A DNA stretch of 64,000 bases, taken from positions 434,001 through 498,000 of the forward strand of contig CP073693.1 of NCBI GenBank assembly GCA_018228645.1. The letters are read 5' to 3'. A model generated the notes under the pieces. It saw nothing but the letters and a program-made list of their open reading frames with translations. It made no database searches and was not told where the DNA came from. The stretch is from Clostridiaceae bacterium Marseille-Q4143 (GTDB taxonomy: Bacteria > Bacillota > Clostridia > Lachnospirales > Lachnospiraceae). The position numbers and the translations under genes were made by a program. Positions 16,410 through 25,426 of this stretch are shown piece by piece. How positions within the stretch are numbered: position 1 is the stretch's first letter; every line of letters starts with the position of its first letter.

Positions 16410-17300
16410 TTATTCGCAAACATCCGCTTTCAAAATTCTGGCTGCGATCTGCACATCTGTTTCTTCTGGATATTCTTCTAACAGCTCGGCTACTTTTTTA
16501 ATATATTCTGGCTCAAGTACCAAAAGCTCTGCTGTTTCCTCTGGAGTTCTCTGAACCTGCTCAATTTGGTTTCGAATAATATATATTTCTGAAGCTCTGC
16601 CTTCTGCCTTCCCTTCTGCTCTTCCTTCTTCTCTATCAAGCACTTTTTCTTCCCACTTCTGCATATACTTCACTCCCATCTCCTCGCTTGCCTTGATCTG
16701 GCTGACATGTTTATGAATCTTTTTTAGTTTCTCATTCACACTGTTCTCTGCGAGAGCTGCATCTGTGCTTTCCATATATTTTAGAAACTCAGTCAGTTCA
16801 GGTGACACCTCTTCCGGATTTTTTCCGTGGCTGTTGAGAAAGATTCTGATTGCGCCATCTTCCATTGATAGTGCCGGATTTTCATCACATCGGGAACGGA
16901 ATGTATATTGATATCGTCCTTCGCCAAACAGATCAAACGGTGTAATCATGATAATACAAGTATCGTTCATCTGATTAAAATTGATTGCTCCTGGTTCAAG
17001 CAGGGAAGAATCTATCAAACTTTGATAAAAACGACTCCTTTTCACTAGATCTTTCTTTTCTGCCTTCTGTGCCTCTGTATTGTAAATCCGTTTTTCCTGA
17101 TCTATAGCGTAGACATCCAGACGAATTGAACGCAGCCATGGCGCGGTACGGATTTCTTTCTCCGTCTGCGCCGGTGTCAGCAGTTTTAAATTGTCATCTC
17201 CAAATATAATCTGTAATACTGCTTCATGCGCCTCCGGAATATCCATCGTCTCATCAAACAAAAATTTGTCAAACAACGTCAGTTCCTGAAGTTTCTTCAT
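16410..17300 (-). CDS. Rpn-family PD-(D/E)XK nuclease (recombination-promoting, transposase-like)
   Basis: 296 residues of the PF12784-type family of putative transposases/recombination-promoting nucleases. The nuclease core is visible as LRSIRLDVYAIDQEKRIYNTEAQ (Asp, then ExQ in place of ExK) near residues 56-80, followed by RSRFYQSLIDSSLL. The C-terminal half is a charged region with EEGRAEGKAEGRASE. AAGGAG precedes the ATG. The gene lies between the two direct R1 copies, and its last bases plus terminator recur as a remnant at 35291-35347, so this unit has been duplicated or moved. Activity is not demonstrated by the sequence. Confidence 0.85.
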   Translation of the reverse strand: MKKLQELTLFDKFLFDETMDIPEAHEAVLQIIFGDDNLKLLTPAQTEKEIRTAPWLRSIRLDVYAIDQEKRIYNTEAQKAEKKDLVKRSRFYQSLIDSSLLEPGAINFNQMNDTCIIMITPFDLFGEGRYQYTFRSRCDENPALSMEDGAIRIFLNSHGKNPEEVSPELTEFLKYMESTDAALAENSVNEKLKKIHKHVSQIKASEEMGVKYMQKWEEKVLDREEGRAEGKAEGRASEIYIIRNQIEQVQRTPEETAELLVLEPEYIKKVAELLEEYPEETDVQIAARILKADVCE

Positions 17301-17650
17301 AGGTGTGCTCCTTCCTTTGCCGTATAGAACACCGGAAGGAATGCTCTCTCGTACTCATATCTTATCACAGGTATATCATCTCGAAAAGCTTCTTTTCCAT
17401 TCCCGCTGTTCCATATGCGCTTGTGTTGTCATCGTCGGGAATGTTGCTCGATCTGAGCTTCCGAAAATGAATTTCCTTGATTTAACAGATACTTTACAGA
17501 AATGAATTCTGTATGTAAATATTATAACATACAGTTTCTCTAAATGCAACTATTCTATCAGAATCCAGATCTCCAATCGTTACAGCTCAGAGATTGTTCT
17601 GTGGCACGAACCTGGAGAGTTGTTCTGTGTCGAGATCCATGGACTCCAGT

Positions 17651-17738
17651 GATAGCCGGCGTCATCCGCGGTGATACTAGGCGTCGTTTGCGTTGATAGC
17701 CGGCGTCATCCGCGGTGATACCAAGCGTCGTTCGCGGT
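17651..17738 (+). repeat. Four tandem 22-base units, alternating A-B-A-B
   Basis: Units at 17651, 17673, 17695 and 17717, each 22 bases starting GATA and ending in GCG(G/T)T. Units 1 and 3 are identical; 2 and 4 differ at a few positions. The array runs directly into R1 copy 2. No spacers separate the units, so it is not a CRISPR array. 17301-17650 contains the promoter region of the Rpn gene and a short imperfect duplication (TTGTTCTGTG twice). Confidence 0.85.
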
Positions 17739-18028
17739 GAAATCTCGCCCGCTTGGGCAGATGTACTCCGTGCAAGCTTAAAAACCCAATCTGCTCCTGA
17801 TTTCCGGAATTTTGAGGGTTTTATACCGCTTGCGCAGAGGCAGTTGGGCAGATAGATCTATTCTATGGCACTGGCACCCATTATGATAAGAATTGTTGGA
17901 TGTATGGGGAAGTTTCATGGCTATCTGCCCGAGGCAGCTTCTGAAAGCACCATATGATGGCTAAAAATGGCGGTTTCAAAGCGCCTAGTCAATCACCATC
18001 GGGCGGCAGGGAAAATCTCAGCTCTATA
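17733..18028 (+). repeat. R1 element, copy 2
   Basis: Direct repeat of copy 1, offset 1795 bases. All stems are kept: GCTTG/CAAGC (17751-17777), GGGCAGATAG/CTATCTGCCC (17846-17930), GGCG/CGCC. A few substitutions and single-base indels are scattered, including ones that break the open frame of copy 1. Confidence 0.75.
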
Positions 18029-18130
18029 TATCCAAACAAGTTCAGACCACATAATGCAGAAAGTCCAAAAGGCCTCTCGTTCTTCAGTACCTTCTTAAAT
18101 TGCCTGATTCTCTGTTCATGGTTCTCTGTT

Positions 18131-18170
18131 CAAAAAAATATCGGGGCAGTTCCTGTATAGGAACTGCCCC
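18131..18170 (-). terminator. Terminator of rpiB
   Basis: Perfect 12 bp stem GGGGCAGTTCCT/AGGAACTGCCCC with a 4-base loop, followed on the minus strand by GATATTTTTTT. Confidence 0.9.
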
Positions 18171-18184
18171 GGCATTTACTCTTC

Positions 18185-18637
18185 TTATTTATTATATTTT
18201 TTCTCGATCTCGATAATCTTCTGTACACGCTCTGCATGTCTTCCGCCTTCGAACGGTGTGTTGAAGAAGGAATCCAGAATCATTTTTGCCATCTCGTTGC
18301 CTACGACACGTGCGCCAAAAGCGATAATCTGGGAAGCATTATGTTTTGCAGTCATCATAGCAGAGTACGGCTCGCTGCAGACTGCTGCACGGATACCCGG
18401 CACTTTGTTTGCTGCCAGAGAGATACCGATACCGGTTCCGCAGATCAGAACACCTTTCTCTACTTCACCAGCTATAATTGCTTCCGCTACTTTCTGTCCC
18501 TGATCCGGATAATCAACACGGACAGATGCATCATATGCTCCATAGTCTACACACTCATAACCTTTCTCGGTCATGTACTCCATCAGTTCTTTCTTCAGAT
18601 CAATTGCGGTATGATCGCAGCCAAATCCTACTTTCAT
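18185..18637 (-). CDS. rpiB: Ribose 5-phosphate isomerase B
   Basis: 150 residues of the RpiB/LacAB family. GFGCDHTAIDLK at the N-terminus supplies the substrate-binding Asp/His, CGTGIGISLAANK contains the catalytic cysteine and phosphate-binding loop, and GARVVG near residue 112 is also typical. It interconverts ribose 5-phosphate and ribulose 5-phosphate. GGAGGA precedes the ATG. It is monocistronic between its terminator and the glnN terminator. Allose 6-phosphate isomerase activity cannot be excluded. Confidence 0.93.
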   Translation of the reverse strand: MKVGFGCDHTAIDLKKELMEYMTEKGYECVDYGAYDASVRVDYPDQGQKVAEAIIAGEVEKGVLICGTGIGISLAANKVPGIRAAVCSEPYSAMMTAKHNASQIIAFGARVVGNEMAKMILDSFFNTPFEGGRHAERVQKIIEIEKKYNK

Positions 18638-18715
18638 CTCTTTTATATCCTCCTCTTGAAAAATGCTTGTTTATGCCTATTATAGCAGATATCCAGGAGT
18701 GCGTAAATATACTCA

Positions 18716-18750
18716 CAAAAAATCCCCGGTGCAGCCACACCGGAGATTTT
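18716..18750 (-). terminator. Terminator of glnN
   Basis: AATC-CCGGTG/CACCGG-GATT hairpin (18721-18748) followed by TTTTTTG on the minus strand. Confidence 0.8.
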
Positions 18751-18808
18751 TCATTTCGCAAACAAATGAAATAAGTATCTATAATTATATGATTCTTGCA
18801 ATATTTAT

Positions 18809-20893
18809 TTAGACTTCGAACATCAGCTCACCATAGGTCGGTACCGGCCAGTACTCGCTATCCACGATAGTCTCAAGCTCATCAATCGGAGCTCTCAGAG
18901 CTGCCATGGCCGGAAGTACGGTGTCATGATATTCTTTTGCGGTCTCAGCGGCATCGGTCACTTTCTTCAGTTCATCCAGCGCTTTCTGCGCATCTGCAAG
19001 AAGGGAGCTTGCTCTTACCAGAATGGTCTGCTGAGCAGAAGTATCCGCCTGAGCATAAGCACTCTTAACAGTGTTCATGGAAGAAGCCACGCTGTTGACA
19101 AATGCAATCACGGACGGAATATACAGCTTGGATGCCATATCGATCATGGTACGTGCCTCGATGTTGATGAGACCTGCATACTCTTCCAGTTTGATCTCTT
19201 TTCTTGCTTCCAGCTCTCTTGCGGAGAGAACACCCAGCTTCTCGAACATCTCGATGGTGGAGGGCTCTACGTAAGCCGGGATAGCATCTACGATACTCTT
19301 TACGTTCGGAAGACCTCTCTTGGCAGCTTCTTCTACCCACTCATCGGAATAGCCGTTGCCGTTGAAGACAATGTCTTTGTTCTCTTTCATGGTCTTGTAA
19401 ATGTAATCAATGGCAGCCTTTTCAAAGTCCTCTGCGCCCTCCAGAGCGTCACATGCTTTGTTGAAGGACTCAGCCATCATGGAGTTCATAACGGTATTTG
19501 CATCACCGATGGATACGGAGGAAGCTACCATACGGAACTCAAAACGGTTGCCTGTAAAAGCAAAAGGTGAAGTACGATTTCTGTCGGTCGGGTCTTTCGG
19601 CAGTACCGGGAGGGTGCTGACACCAAGATCCAGCGTCTCAACAGTTGCACACGGCAGCTTTTCGAAGGGAACGCCTGCTACGATGGCATCTACGATCTCG
19701 CCCAGCTGATCGCCCATATAGATAGAGATGATTGCTGGCGGTGCCTCGTTGGCTCCCAGTCTGTGATCGTTACCGGTGTTGGATGCCGCTGCACGTAAGA
19801 GCAGGGAATGTTTCTTCACTGCTTCCATCAGGCATGCCAGCACTAACAGGAACTGCAGATTCTTGTTGGGCTCTTTACCCGGTTTGAACAGGTTCACACC
19901 ATTGTCAGTACCCAGGGACCAGTTGTTGTGTTTACCGGAACCATTGACACCTGCAAAGGGTTTTTCATGAAGCAGGCAGGTCAGCCCATGTTTGGTAGCA
20001 GTGCTCTTTAATACATCCATTACCAGGAAGTTGCTGTCCAGTGCAGCATCAGCCGGAGCAAAGATCGGTGCAATCTCATGCTGTCCTGGAGCCACCTCGT
20101 TGTGCTGGGTCTTTACGGTGATCCCCAGCTTCCACAGCTGCTCATCCACATCTGCCATAAAGTCTGCAATCTTGGTCTTCAGCGGTCCGAAATACTGGTC
20201 TTCCATCTCCTGTCCTTTCGGTGCCGGTGCTCCGAAAAGAGTACGTCCTGCATAGATCAGATCCGGGCGCTCCAGATATTTTTCACGGTTTACAATGAAA
20301 TATTCCTGCTCAGGTCCCACATAAGCCCGCACTTTCTTTGCCTCGGTATTACCGAACATTCTTACAAAACGAACACCTGCTTTGCTCACTGCATCACATG
20401 CTTTCAGAAGCGGGGTCTTGGTATCCAGAGACTCACCGGTGTATGCACAGAATGCAGTCGGAATACAGAGGATACCGTCTTTTACATAAGCCGGTGATCC
20501 AACATCCCATGCAGTATATCCTCTTGCCGCACAGGTGGCACGCAATCCGCCGGAGGGGAAAGAAGAGGCATCCGGCTCGCCCATCAACAGATCCTTACCG
20601 GAAAAGCTGTTCTCAATCTTGCCGCCCTTCGGGATATCAGCGAAGGAATCATGTTTTTCAGCGCCGATGCTGACAATGTAGGGCTGGAAAATATGGGTAT
20701 AATGGGTAGCACCCTTCTCGATTGCCCATTCCTTCATGGCTTTTGCCACAATGTCCGCAAGCTCCAGAGTAACGTCTCCGCCCTCTTCCATCAGTTTTAC
20801 CATCTGCTTGTAGGTCACTTCCGGCAGACGCTCTTTCATGACTGCCTCGTTGAATACGTCCTGACCAAATACTTCAGCCACATTTACGCTCAT
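18809..20893 (-). CDS. glnN: Type III glutamine synthetase
   Basis: 694 residues, matching the ~700 of GSIII dodecamers and far longer than GlnA. It forms glutamine from glutamate, ammonia and ATP. Landmarks are SSFPSGGLRATCAARGYTAWD, the catalytic-core stretches GPEQEYF, HNEVAPGQHEIAP, KPFAGVNGSGKHNNWSLGT and LGANEAPPAIIS, with a helical C-terminal region (about 560-694). The start at 20893 follows GGATGGAG; an upstream frame from 20935 would begin inside a terminator. The leader contains a strong terminator hairpin, so nitrogen-dependent attenuation is likely. Confidence 0.93.
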   Translation of the reverse strand: MSVNVAEVFGQDVFNEAVMKERLPEVTYKQMVKLMEEGGDVTLELADIVAKAMKEWAIEKGATHYTHIFQPYIVSIGAEKHDSFADIPKGGKIENSFSGKDLLMGEPDASSFPSGGLRATCAARGYTAWDVGSPAYVKDGILCIPTAFCAYTGESLDTKTPLLKACDAVSKAGVRFVRMFGNTEAKKVRAYVGPEQEYFIVNREKYLERPDLIYAGRTLFGAPAPKGQEMEDQYFGPLKTKIADFMADVDEQLWKLGITVKTQHNEVAPGQHEIAPIFAPADAALDSNFLVMDVLKSTATKHGLTCLLHEKPFAGVNGSGKHNNWSLGTDNGVNLFKPGKEPNKNLQFLLVLACLMEAVKKHSLLLRAAASNTGNDHRLGANEAPPAIISIYMGDQLGEIVDAIVAGVPFEKLPCATVETLDLGVSTLPVLPKDPTDRNRTSPFAFTGNRFEFRMVASSVSIGDANTVMNSMMAESFNKACDALEGAEDFEKAAIDYIYKTMKENKDIVFNGNGYSDEWVEEAAKRGLPNVKSIVDAIPAYVEPSTIEMFEKLGVLSARELEARKEIKLEEYAGLINIEARTMIDMASKLYIPSVIAFVNSVASSMNTVKSAYAQADTSAQQTILVRASSLLADAQKALDELKKVTDAAETAKEYHDTVLPAMAALRAPIDELETIVDSEYWPVPTYGELMFEV

Positions 20894-20931
20894 ACTTTTT
20901 CTCCATCCTTTCCCTTGGTACTGGCAAAGTA

Positions 20932-20969
20932 ACAAAAAAAGGCGCTCCTCCCTTATGGGTGGAACGCCT
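20932..20969 (-). terminator. Leader terminator (attenuator candidate) of glnN
   Basis: Stem AGGCGTTCC-CCC/GGG-GGAGCGCCT with an ATAA loop and a T7 run, sitting between the glnN promoter and its start codon, about 40 bases before the ATG. Confidence 0.75.
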
Positions 20970-21038
20970 TTGTTCTCTCAATATTGCTTATTCTGTTCTT
21001 CGCCGGAAAAAACTTTTGTTTTCCCTTTGTTGTATACA

Positions 21039-21067
21039 AAAATACACGATAAACTTAAAAAATGCAA
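21039..21067 (-). promoter_or_regulatory. Candidate promoter of glnN
   Basis: TTGCAT (21062-21067), 17-base spacer, TATTTT (21039-21044) on the minus strand, upstream of the leader terminator. Confidence 0.45.
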
Positions 21068-21095
21068 GTGTTTTTCTTTTTTTCGTTAATTTTTT

Positions 21096-21980
21096 CTAAT
21101 TTCCAGTACGGATCAGCAAGGCCTTCTGGTGATTTTTTATGACCACATCCGCATAATTGCCGCCGTATTCCCCGTCCAGTGTCCAAGGAATCAACTGTTC
21201 CGCAAAAATCTCCAGGTTTGCCGTACAGAAAGATACCATATACTTAGAATCCATCTCTTTTAAGACGATGGCTGCCAGAATCTCCTGGACTTCCAAAGGT
21301 GTCTTCGGCGTCCGCACAAAGGTCACTTCAAATACACCATCATCAAAGCGCACGTGCCGCCCGATAATGTTTTTGAAACCTCCTACGGAACGGGAATTGG
21401 TGACCATTCCAAAGATAAAATCCCCCTCCCCCTCATATTCCGCACTTTTCAGCCGGACATGATAGGATGGGATGTTGGTCAGCCGCTTTACGCCTTCTAA
21501 GAGGTATGCCATATTTCCCAGCACATTTTTCACATCCTGGCTGGTGGAGTAGGCTACATCCGTAAAAATACCAAATGCCGCAATATAGACGAAATGCGAA
21601 CCGTTAAAGGATCCCACATCACAAATAAAATCATTTCCATGAACAGCCACTTCTGCTGCATGAGCCATATTGCGCGGAATCTTCAGGCTCCGGGCAAAAT
21701 CGTTGACCGTACCGGATGGGATATAGCCAAGAGGCAGTTTTTTCTTTCGCCGCATCATCCCTTCCACCACTTCATCCATGGTGCCGTCGCCGCCGCTGCA
21801 AACTATCAGATCATAGGTATCCGGAAGTTCTGTCACCATCGCTGTAGCGTCTTTGGGCGCACGGGTGGGATGAACGGTGATCTCATAACCTGCCTCAGAA
21901 AATACATTGATAATATCAAACAGCTTATTTCTGATCTGTCCTCTGCCGGACATGGGATTATACACGAAAAATAGTTTCAT
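21096..21980 (-). CDS. Diacylglycerol/lipid kinase (DagK/YegS family)
   Basis: 294 residues. The nucleotide-binding signature CSGGDGTMDEVVEGM (about 60-74) and PSGTVNDFARSLKIP (about 87-101) identify the DAGK catalytic family; NPMSGRG near the start and ITVHPT complete it. These enzymes phosphorylate diacylglycerol or related lipids at the membrane with ATP. Its ATG overlaps the stop of the upstream exporter by one base (TGATG), indicating translational coupling. The exact lipid is not evident. Confidence 0.9.
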   Translation of the reverse strand: MKLFFVYNPMSGRGQIRNKLFDIINVFSEAGYEITVHPTRAPKDATAMVTELPDTYDLIVCSGGDGTMDEVVEGMMRRKKKLPLGYIPSGTVNDFARSLKIPRNMAHAAEVAVHGNDFICDVGSFNGSHFVYIAAFGIFTDVAYSTSQDVKNVLGNMAYLLEGVKRLTNIPSYHVRLKSAEYEGEGDFIFGMVTNSRSVGGFKNIIGRHVRFDDGVFEVTFVRTPKTPLEVQEILAAIVLKEMDSKYMVSFCTANLEIFAEQLIPWTLDGEYGGNYADVVIKNHQKALLIRTGN

Positions 21981-22480
21981 CAGTGAAGAATCGCCCCCAG
22001 AAGTCCATAGGATACTACGGACATAATAAACGATGCAAGTAAGATTCCCAGCACCACCGCCGGAAATGCTTTCTTAAACTTCATGCCAAGGAGAGCAGCT
22101 AAAAGAGAGCCGGTCCACGCGCCGGTGCCCGGCAGAGGAATGCCTACAAACAGAACCAGTCCCCAGAACTCATACTTTTCTACCTGTTCTCTTTTACTAA
22201 GCGCCCGGTTTTCCATCTTTTCCACCATGGGGCGGAAGGTCTTTGTCTGTTTCAGCCAGTTGAAAACGGGTGTAATCAGAAGAAGAATGAATGGTACCGG
22301 GATCAGATTACCTACGATGCAGATCCACAGGGCTCTGACAATATCAATATTCAGTACGGATGCCGCCAGAAGGCCTCCGCGGAGCTCCAGAATCGGGATC
22401 ATGGAGATAATAAAGACAATCATTTCACGGGAAGCTTTTCCGCTCAATGCCCCGATCACTGCAGACATCAGTGTTTCCAT
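21980..22480 (-). CDS. Small multidrug export family membrane protein (COG2426)
   Basis: 166 residues with four to five hydrophobic segments and the family pattern MIPILELRGGLLAA near the N-terminus and GIPLPGTGAWTGSLLAALLG in the middle. The family was named for weak resistance effects; real substrates are not settled. Translationally coupled to the lipid kinase gene. Confidence 0.8.
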   Translation of the reverse strand: METLMSAVIGALSGKASREMIVFIISMIPILELRGGLLAASVLNIDIVRALWICIVGNLIPVPFILLLITPVFNWLKQTKTFRPMVEKMENRALSKREQVEKYEFWGLVLFVGIPLPGTGAWTGSLLAALLGMKFKKAFPAVVLGILLASFIMSVVSYGLLGAILH

Positions 22481-22511
22481 ATAAAAATTTCCTTTCTAGT
22501 ATGTATCGGCT

Positions 22512-23573
22512 TTACGCTTTTCCCATGTACTGGCGGAGGAATGCATAGAGCGCCTCCATCTGCCCGTCGGTTCCGATGGATACCCGCAGGTAATTATCAA
22601 TTCTGGGCTGGGCAAAATAGCGTACATAAATGCCCTCCTCCCTGAGCGCCTGGAACAAGTCTTTCGCCTGATACTCCGGATGGGTGATAAATAAAAAGTT
22701 TGCCTTGGAATCCGGGAAGGAGAATCCGAGCTTTGCAAGCTCTACTTTTGCATTTTCCCGGGTCTTCTTAATTTTATCCGTAGTCTCCTGGAAATATGCC
22801 TCATCTTTTACCGCAGCCACACCGCAGCTTAATGCAGTCTGGTCCATGGTATAGGAATTGAAGGAATATTTCACATCATTTAAGTATTTGATGAGTACCG
22901 GATTACCGATGGCAAAGCCAATCCGCATACCGGCCAGGGAACGGGATTTGGAGAAGGTCTGGACAACCAGCAGGTTCTCATATTTCTCCACCAGCTTCAA
23001 CGCGGATTCCGCACCGAAATCCACATAGGCCTCATCCACAATGACCACTACGTCCGGGTTATGGCGAATGATCTCTTCCACGTCCTCAAGACCCATGGCA
23101 AGGGCCGTCGGGGCATTGGGATTCGGGAACACGATACCGCCGTTCTCCCGGTAATAGTCTTCTTTGCAGATGGTAAAATCATCTTTTAAAGCCACCTTTT
23201 CAAAAGGAATCCGGAATTCCTCCGCCCATACGGGGTAAAAGGAATAGGTAATATCCGGGAAAAGGATGGGCTTCTCAGAATTAAAGAAGGTCATGAAGGC
23301 CATAGCCAGCACGTCATCGGAACCCACGCCCACGAATACCTGGGACGGATCTACCTGGTAACGTTCTGCCAGTGCATTCACCAGCACAGATGCAGCCGGG
23401 TCCGGATAACGCCGGAGGGCATCCCCATCCGGTGCCGTCATTGCTTTTAACACGCCCGGTGCCGGCAGATATGGATTCTCATTGGTATTCAGTTTAATCA
23501 TGCCCGGCCGGTTCGGCTGTTCTCCCGGTGTATAGGGGGTCACTTTCCGGACGTTCTCCTCCCATTTGCTCAT
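22512..23573 (-). CDS. hisC: Histidinol-phosphate aminotransferase
   Basis: 353 residues, normal for HisC. PLP site: DEAYVDF (180-186) and Lys209 in VQTFSKSRSLAGMRIGF; the N-terminus has KLNTNENPY. It converts imidazole-acetol phosphate and glutamate to histidinol phosphate in histidine synthesis, and related enzymes also use aromatic substrates. No other his genes lie in the window, so it may serve more than one pathway. It starts seven bases after the DUF2156 gene. Confidence 0.85.
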   Translation of the reverse strand: MSKWEENVRKVTPYTPGEQPNRPGMIKLNTNENPYLPAPGVLKAMTAPDGDALRRYPDPAASVLVNALAERYQVDPSQVFVGVGSDDVLAMAFMTFFNSEKPILFPDITYSFYPVWAEEFRIPFEKVALKDDFTICKEDYYRENGGIVFPNPNAPTALAMGLEDVEEIIRHNPDVVVIVDEAYVDFGAESALKLVEKYENLLVVQTFSKSRSLAGMRIGFAIGNPVLIKYLNDVKYSFNSYTMDQTALSCGVAAVKDEAYFQETTDKIKKTRENAKVELAKLGFSFPDSKANFLFITHPEYQAKDLFQALREEGIYVRYFAQPRIDNYLRVSIGTDGQMEALYAFLRQYMGKA

Positions 23574-23580
23574 CTTTTTG

Positions 23581-24480
23581 TCACTCTCCTTTTAATGTCA
23601 CAATGCCTTTTTCTACCATAAAAACAGGCCGGTAGGAAAGCTTCGCCGTACGAAGCCCTTCATCTCCCGTGTCTTCCTCCCGGTTGACATAAGTGTAATC
23701 TTTCACCTCATGCTCCAGGAACTGCTGATTGATCATGGTATAGGCACCTCTGATATCTGCATAAGCCTTCTCAATGTGTACCACGAAGGTATCGTCGCTC
23801 ACCGGCTCTCCCAGCGTATAGGCAACCACTTTGCCATTCACCCGCAGAAGTCCGCCTTTTAAATGCAGTTCTTTAAATAACCGCAGGGAATTCAGTGCCA
23901 CACACATCTCCTGATTTTTCTCAGGGTCATCCTCACAGCCATTATGATTTCTCCAGGACAATGCCATCTGAAAACACTCTTCCACATTTTCATCCGTGAT
24001 CGTCTCATATTTCCAGTCCGGATAAGCGGCTTTGAACTGATTCAGATGATTTTTCTTTCCATGGTATTTTTTGCCGGAGAGATTGATGAGCTTCTCTGTC
24101 TCATAGACATAGTCCTCCAGATCTCTCGGCCATTCCACATTAAATTTCCCCGGAAAATAGCTTTCCAGTTCTTCCATCTCTCCCTTGCTCACTGCATGGA
24201 GCTGGAATGGATAGCCTTTTTCCTTCGCATCCTCCATGAGCATTTCGACTACTTTTTTGCGGTCTCCTGCTCCGATCGGATAGGTATAGGAGTAGGCGCC
24301 TTCCTGTCCTGTACGGAAGACGGCTGTCCCTTCGATCTCTGCCCACCCTTCATTATAGAAGCGTGCCCAGAGATATACATTTGCAAAGGTCCGCTCACAT
24401 CCGTGGAGCTTGCGTTCCGCCAGATGTTTGAGAATCGTATCCCGATCCTCCAATGCAGGCCTCTTAAATGTGATATCCAT
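23581..24480 (-). CDS. DUF2156 protein (phosphatidylglycerol lysyltransferase C-terminal-like acyl transferase fold)
   Basis: 299 residues resembling the GNAT-like domain found at the C-terminus of MprF. Patterns: TFANVYLWARFYN near residue 30, YVYETEKLINLSGKKYHGKKNHLNQF (a lysine-rich helix near 127-152), TLGEPVSDDTFVVHIEKA and MINQQFLEHEV. There is no membrane flippase half, so this is a soluble aminoacyl- or acyl-transferase-like protein of unknown target. Tightly packed between a nucleotidyltransferase and hisC. Confidence 0.8.
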   Translation of the reverse strand: MDITFKRPALEDRDTILKHLAERKLHGCERTFANVYLWARFYNEGWAEIEGTAVFRTGQEGAYSYTYPIGAGDRKKVVEMLMEDAKEKGYPFQLHAVSKGEMEELESYFPGKFNVEWPRDLEDYVYETEKLINLSGKKYHGKKNHLNQFKAAYPDWKYETITDENVEECFQMALSWRNHNGCEDDPEKNQEMCVALNSLRLFKELHLKGGLLRVNGKVVAYTLGEPVSDDTFVVHIEKAYADIRGAYTMINQQFLEHEVKDYTYVNREEDTGDEGLRTAKLSYRPVFMVEKGIVTLKGE

Positions 24481-24482
24481 AT

Positions 24483-25400
24483 TTAACCAAACAACCTTTC
24501 TTTGTATACACCGGCATCAATCAGTGCTCTAAAAGACTCTACTACCAGTGGCTTGTCCTCTTTGTAAGTAACACCGAACCATTTATCTTTAGATTCCAGC
24601 ACGGTAACATTCGCCCTGCCGCTGCGGATCAGCTGGTCCACAACCGTCGGAATAAGGTACTCACCCTTCATCGGATCTGCAAGATTGCCAAGAAACTCTG
24701 CAAATCCATGCTCCAGAACATCAAAAATCTCCGTGGAGAATCCCCACATGTTCATGGATACCGGGCAGGATGCCTCCAGCGGAGTGAGGCTGCCGTCTTC
24801 TCCCTGAACCGCTGCTCCCTCCGGGGTCTTTACAATATTCTTGGTCTCGGTCACTTTGGTCAGATGCTGCGCATCATCCACGCTGCATACGCCTCTGGTC
24901 ACGCCGCCGTTCTCACTTAAAGTATTTCCCAGATGAAAGCCCGCCATACAGAATTCCATACGGTCACTTGCGGGATGCTCTTCTACAAGATAGTCATGTA
25001 CTTTTACAAATGCTTCTTTTCCATAGTAATCGTCTGCATTGATGACTGCAAAAGGCTCTTTTACAATATCCTTGCAGGCAAGGATCGCCTGACCGGTTCC
25101 CCAGGGTTTAGTTCTCCCTTCCGGCTTGGTAAAGCCGGCCGGAAGTTCATCTACCTCCTGAAATGCATAAGCAGTCTCCACGATCTTCTCCATACGGTTG
25201 CCGATCACTTCGCGGAAATCTTTCTCCAGGTCTTTTCTGATAATAAATACCACTTTATTAAATCCTGCTTCCAGCGCATCATGAATGGAATAATCCATAA
25301 TGATCTCGCCGGACGGTCCTACCGGCTCCAGCTGCTTGATGCCGCCGCCAAAACGGCTGCCAATACCTGCTGCCATCACAACCAGTGTTGTCTTCTTCAT
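24483..25400 (-). CDS. Sugar-phosphate nucleotidyltransferase family protein
   Basis: 305 residues. AAGIGSRFGGGIKQL (about 10-24) is the NTP-transferase signature, and AVINADDYYG carries the metal-binding aspartates. WGTGQAILACKD adds the nucleotide loop. Unlike GalU or RmlA, the C-terminal part is short. Probably activates a sugar phosphate to an NDP-sugar for envelope or polysaccharide use; the sugar is unknown. Two bases separate it from DUF2156, and glmM lies just upstream. Confidence 0.8.
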   Translation of the reverse strand: MKKTTLVVMAAGIGSRFGGGIKQLEPVGPSGEIIMDYSIHDALEAGFNKVVFIIRKDLEKDFREVIGNRMEKIVETAYAFQEVDELPAGFTKPEGRTKPWGTGQAILACKDIVKEPFAVINADDYYGKEAFVKVHDYLVEEHPASDRMEFCMAGFHLGNTLSENGGVTRGVCSVDDAQHLTKVTETKNIVKTPEGAAVQGEDGSLTPLEASCPVSMNMWGFSTEIFDVLEHGFAEFLGNLADPMKGEYLIPTVVDQLIRSGRANVTVLESKDKWFGVTYKEDKPLVVESFRALIDAGVYKERLFG

Positions 25401-25426
25401 ATTTCACTATCCTCCAAGTATATCCC

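Noticed and set aside
16070..16501. 143-codon plus-strand frame in R1 copy 1
   Set aside because: It is broken by frameshift in copy 2 and absent in copy 3, and its end runs antisense through the Rpn gene.
17651..17738. CRISPR array
   Set aside because: The 22-base units are contiguous with no spacers, and no cas genes are in the window.
20932..21030. ANTAR-binding double hexaloop in the glnN leader
   Set aside because: The hairpins present have tetraloops, not the A1/G4 hexaloops expected, so only a generic attenuator is claimed.
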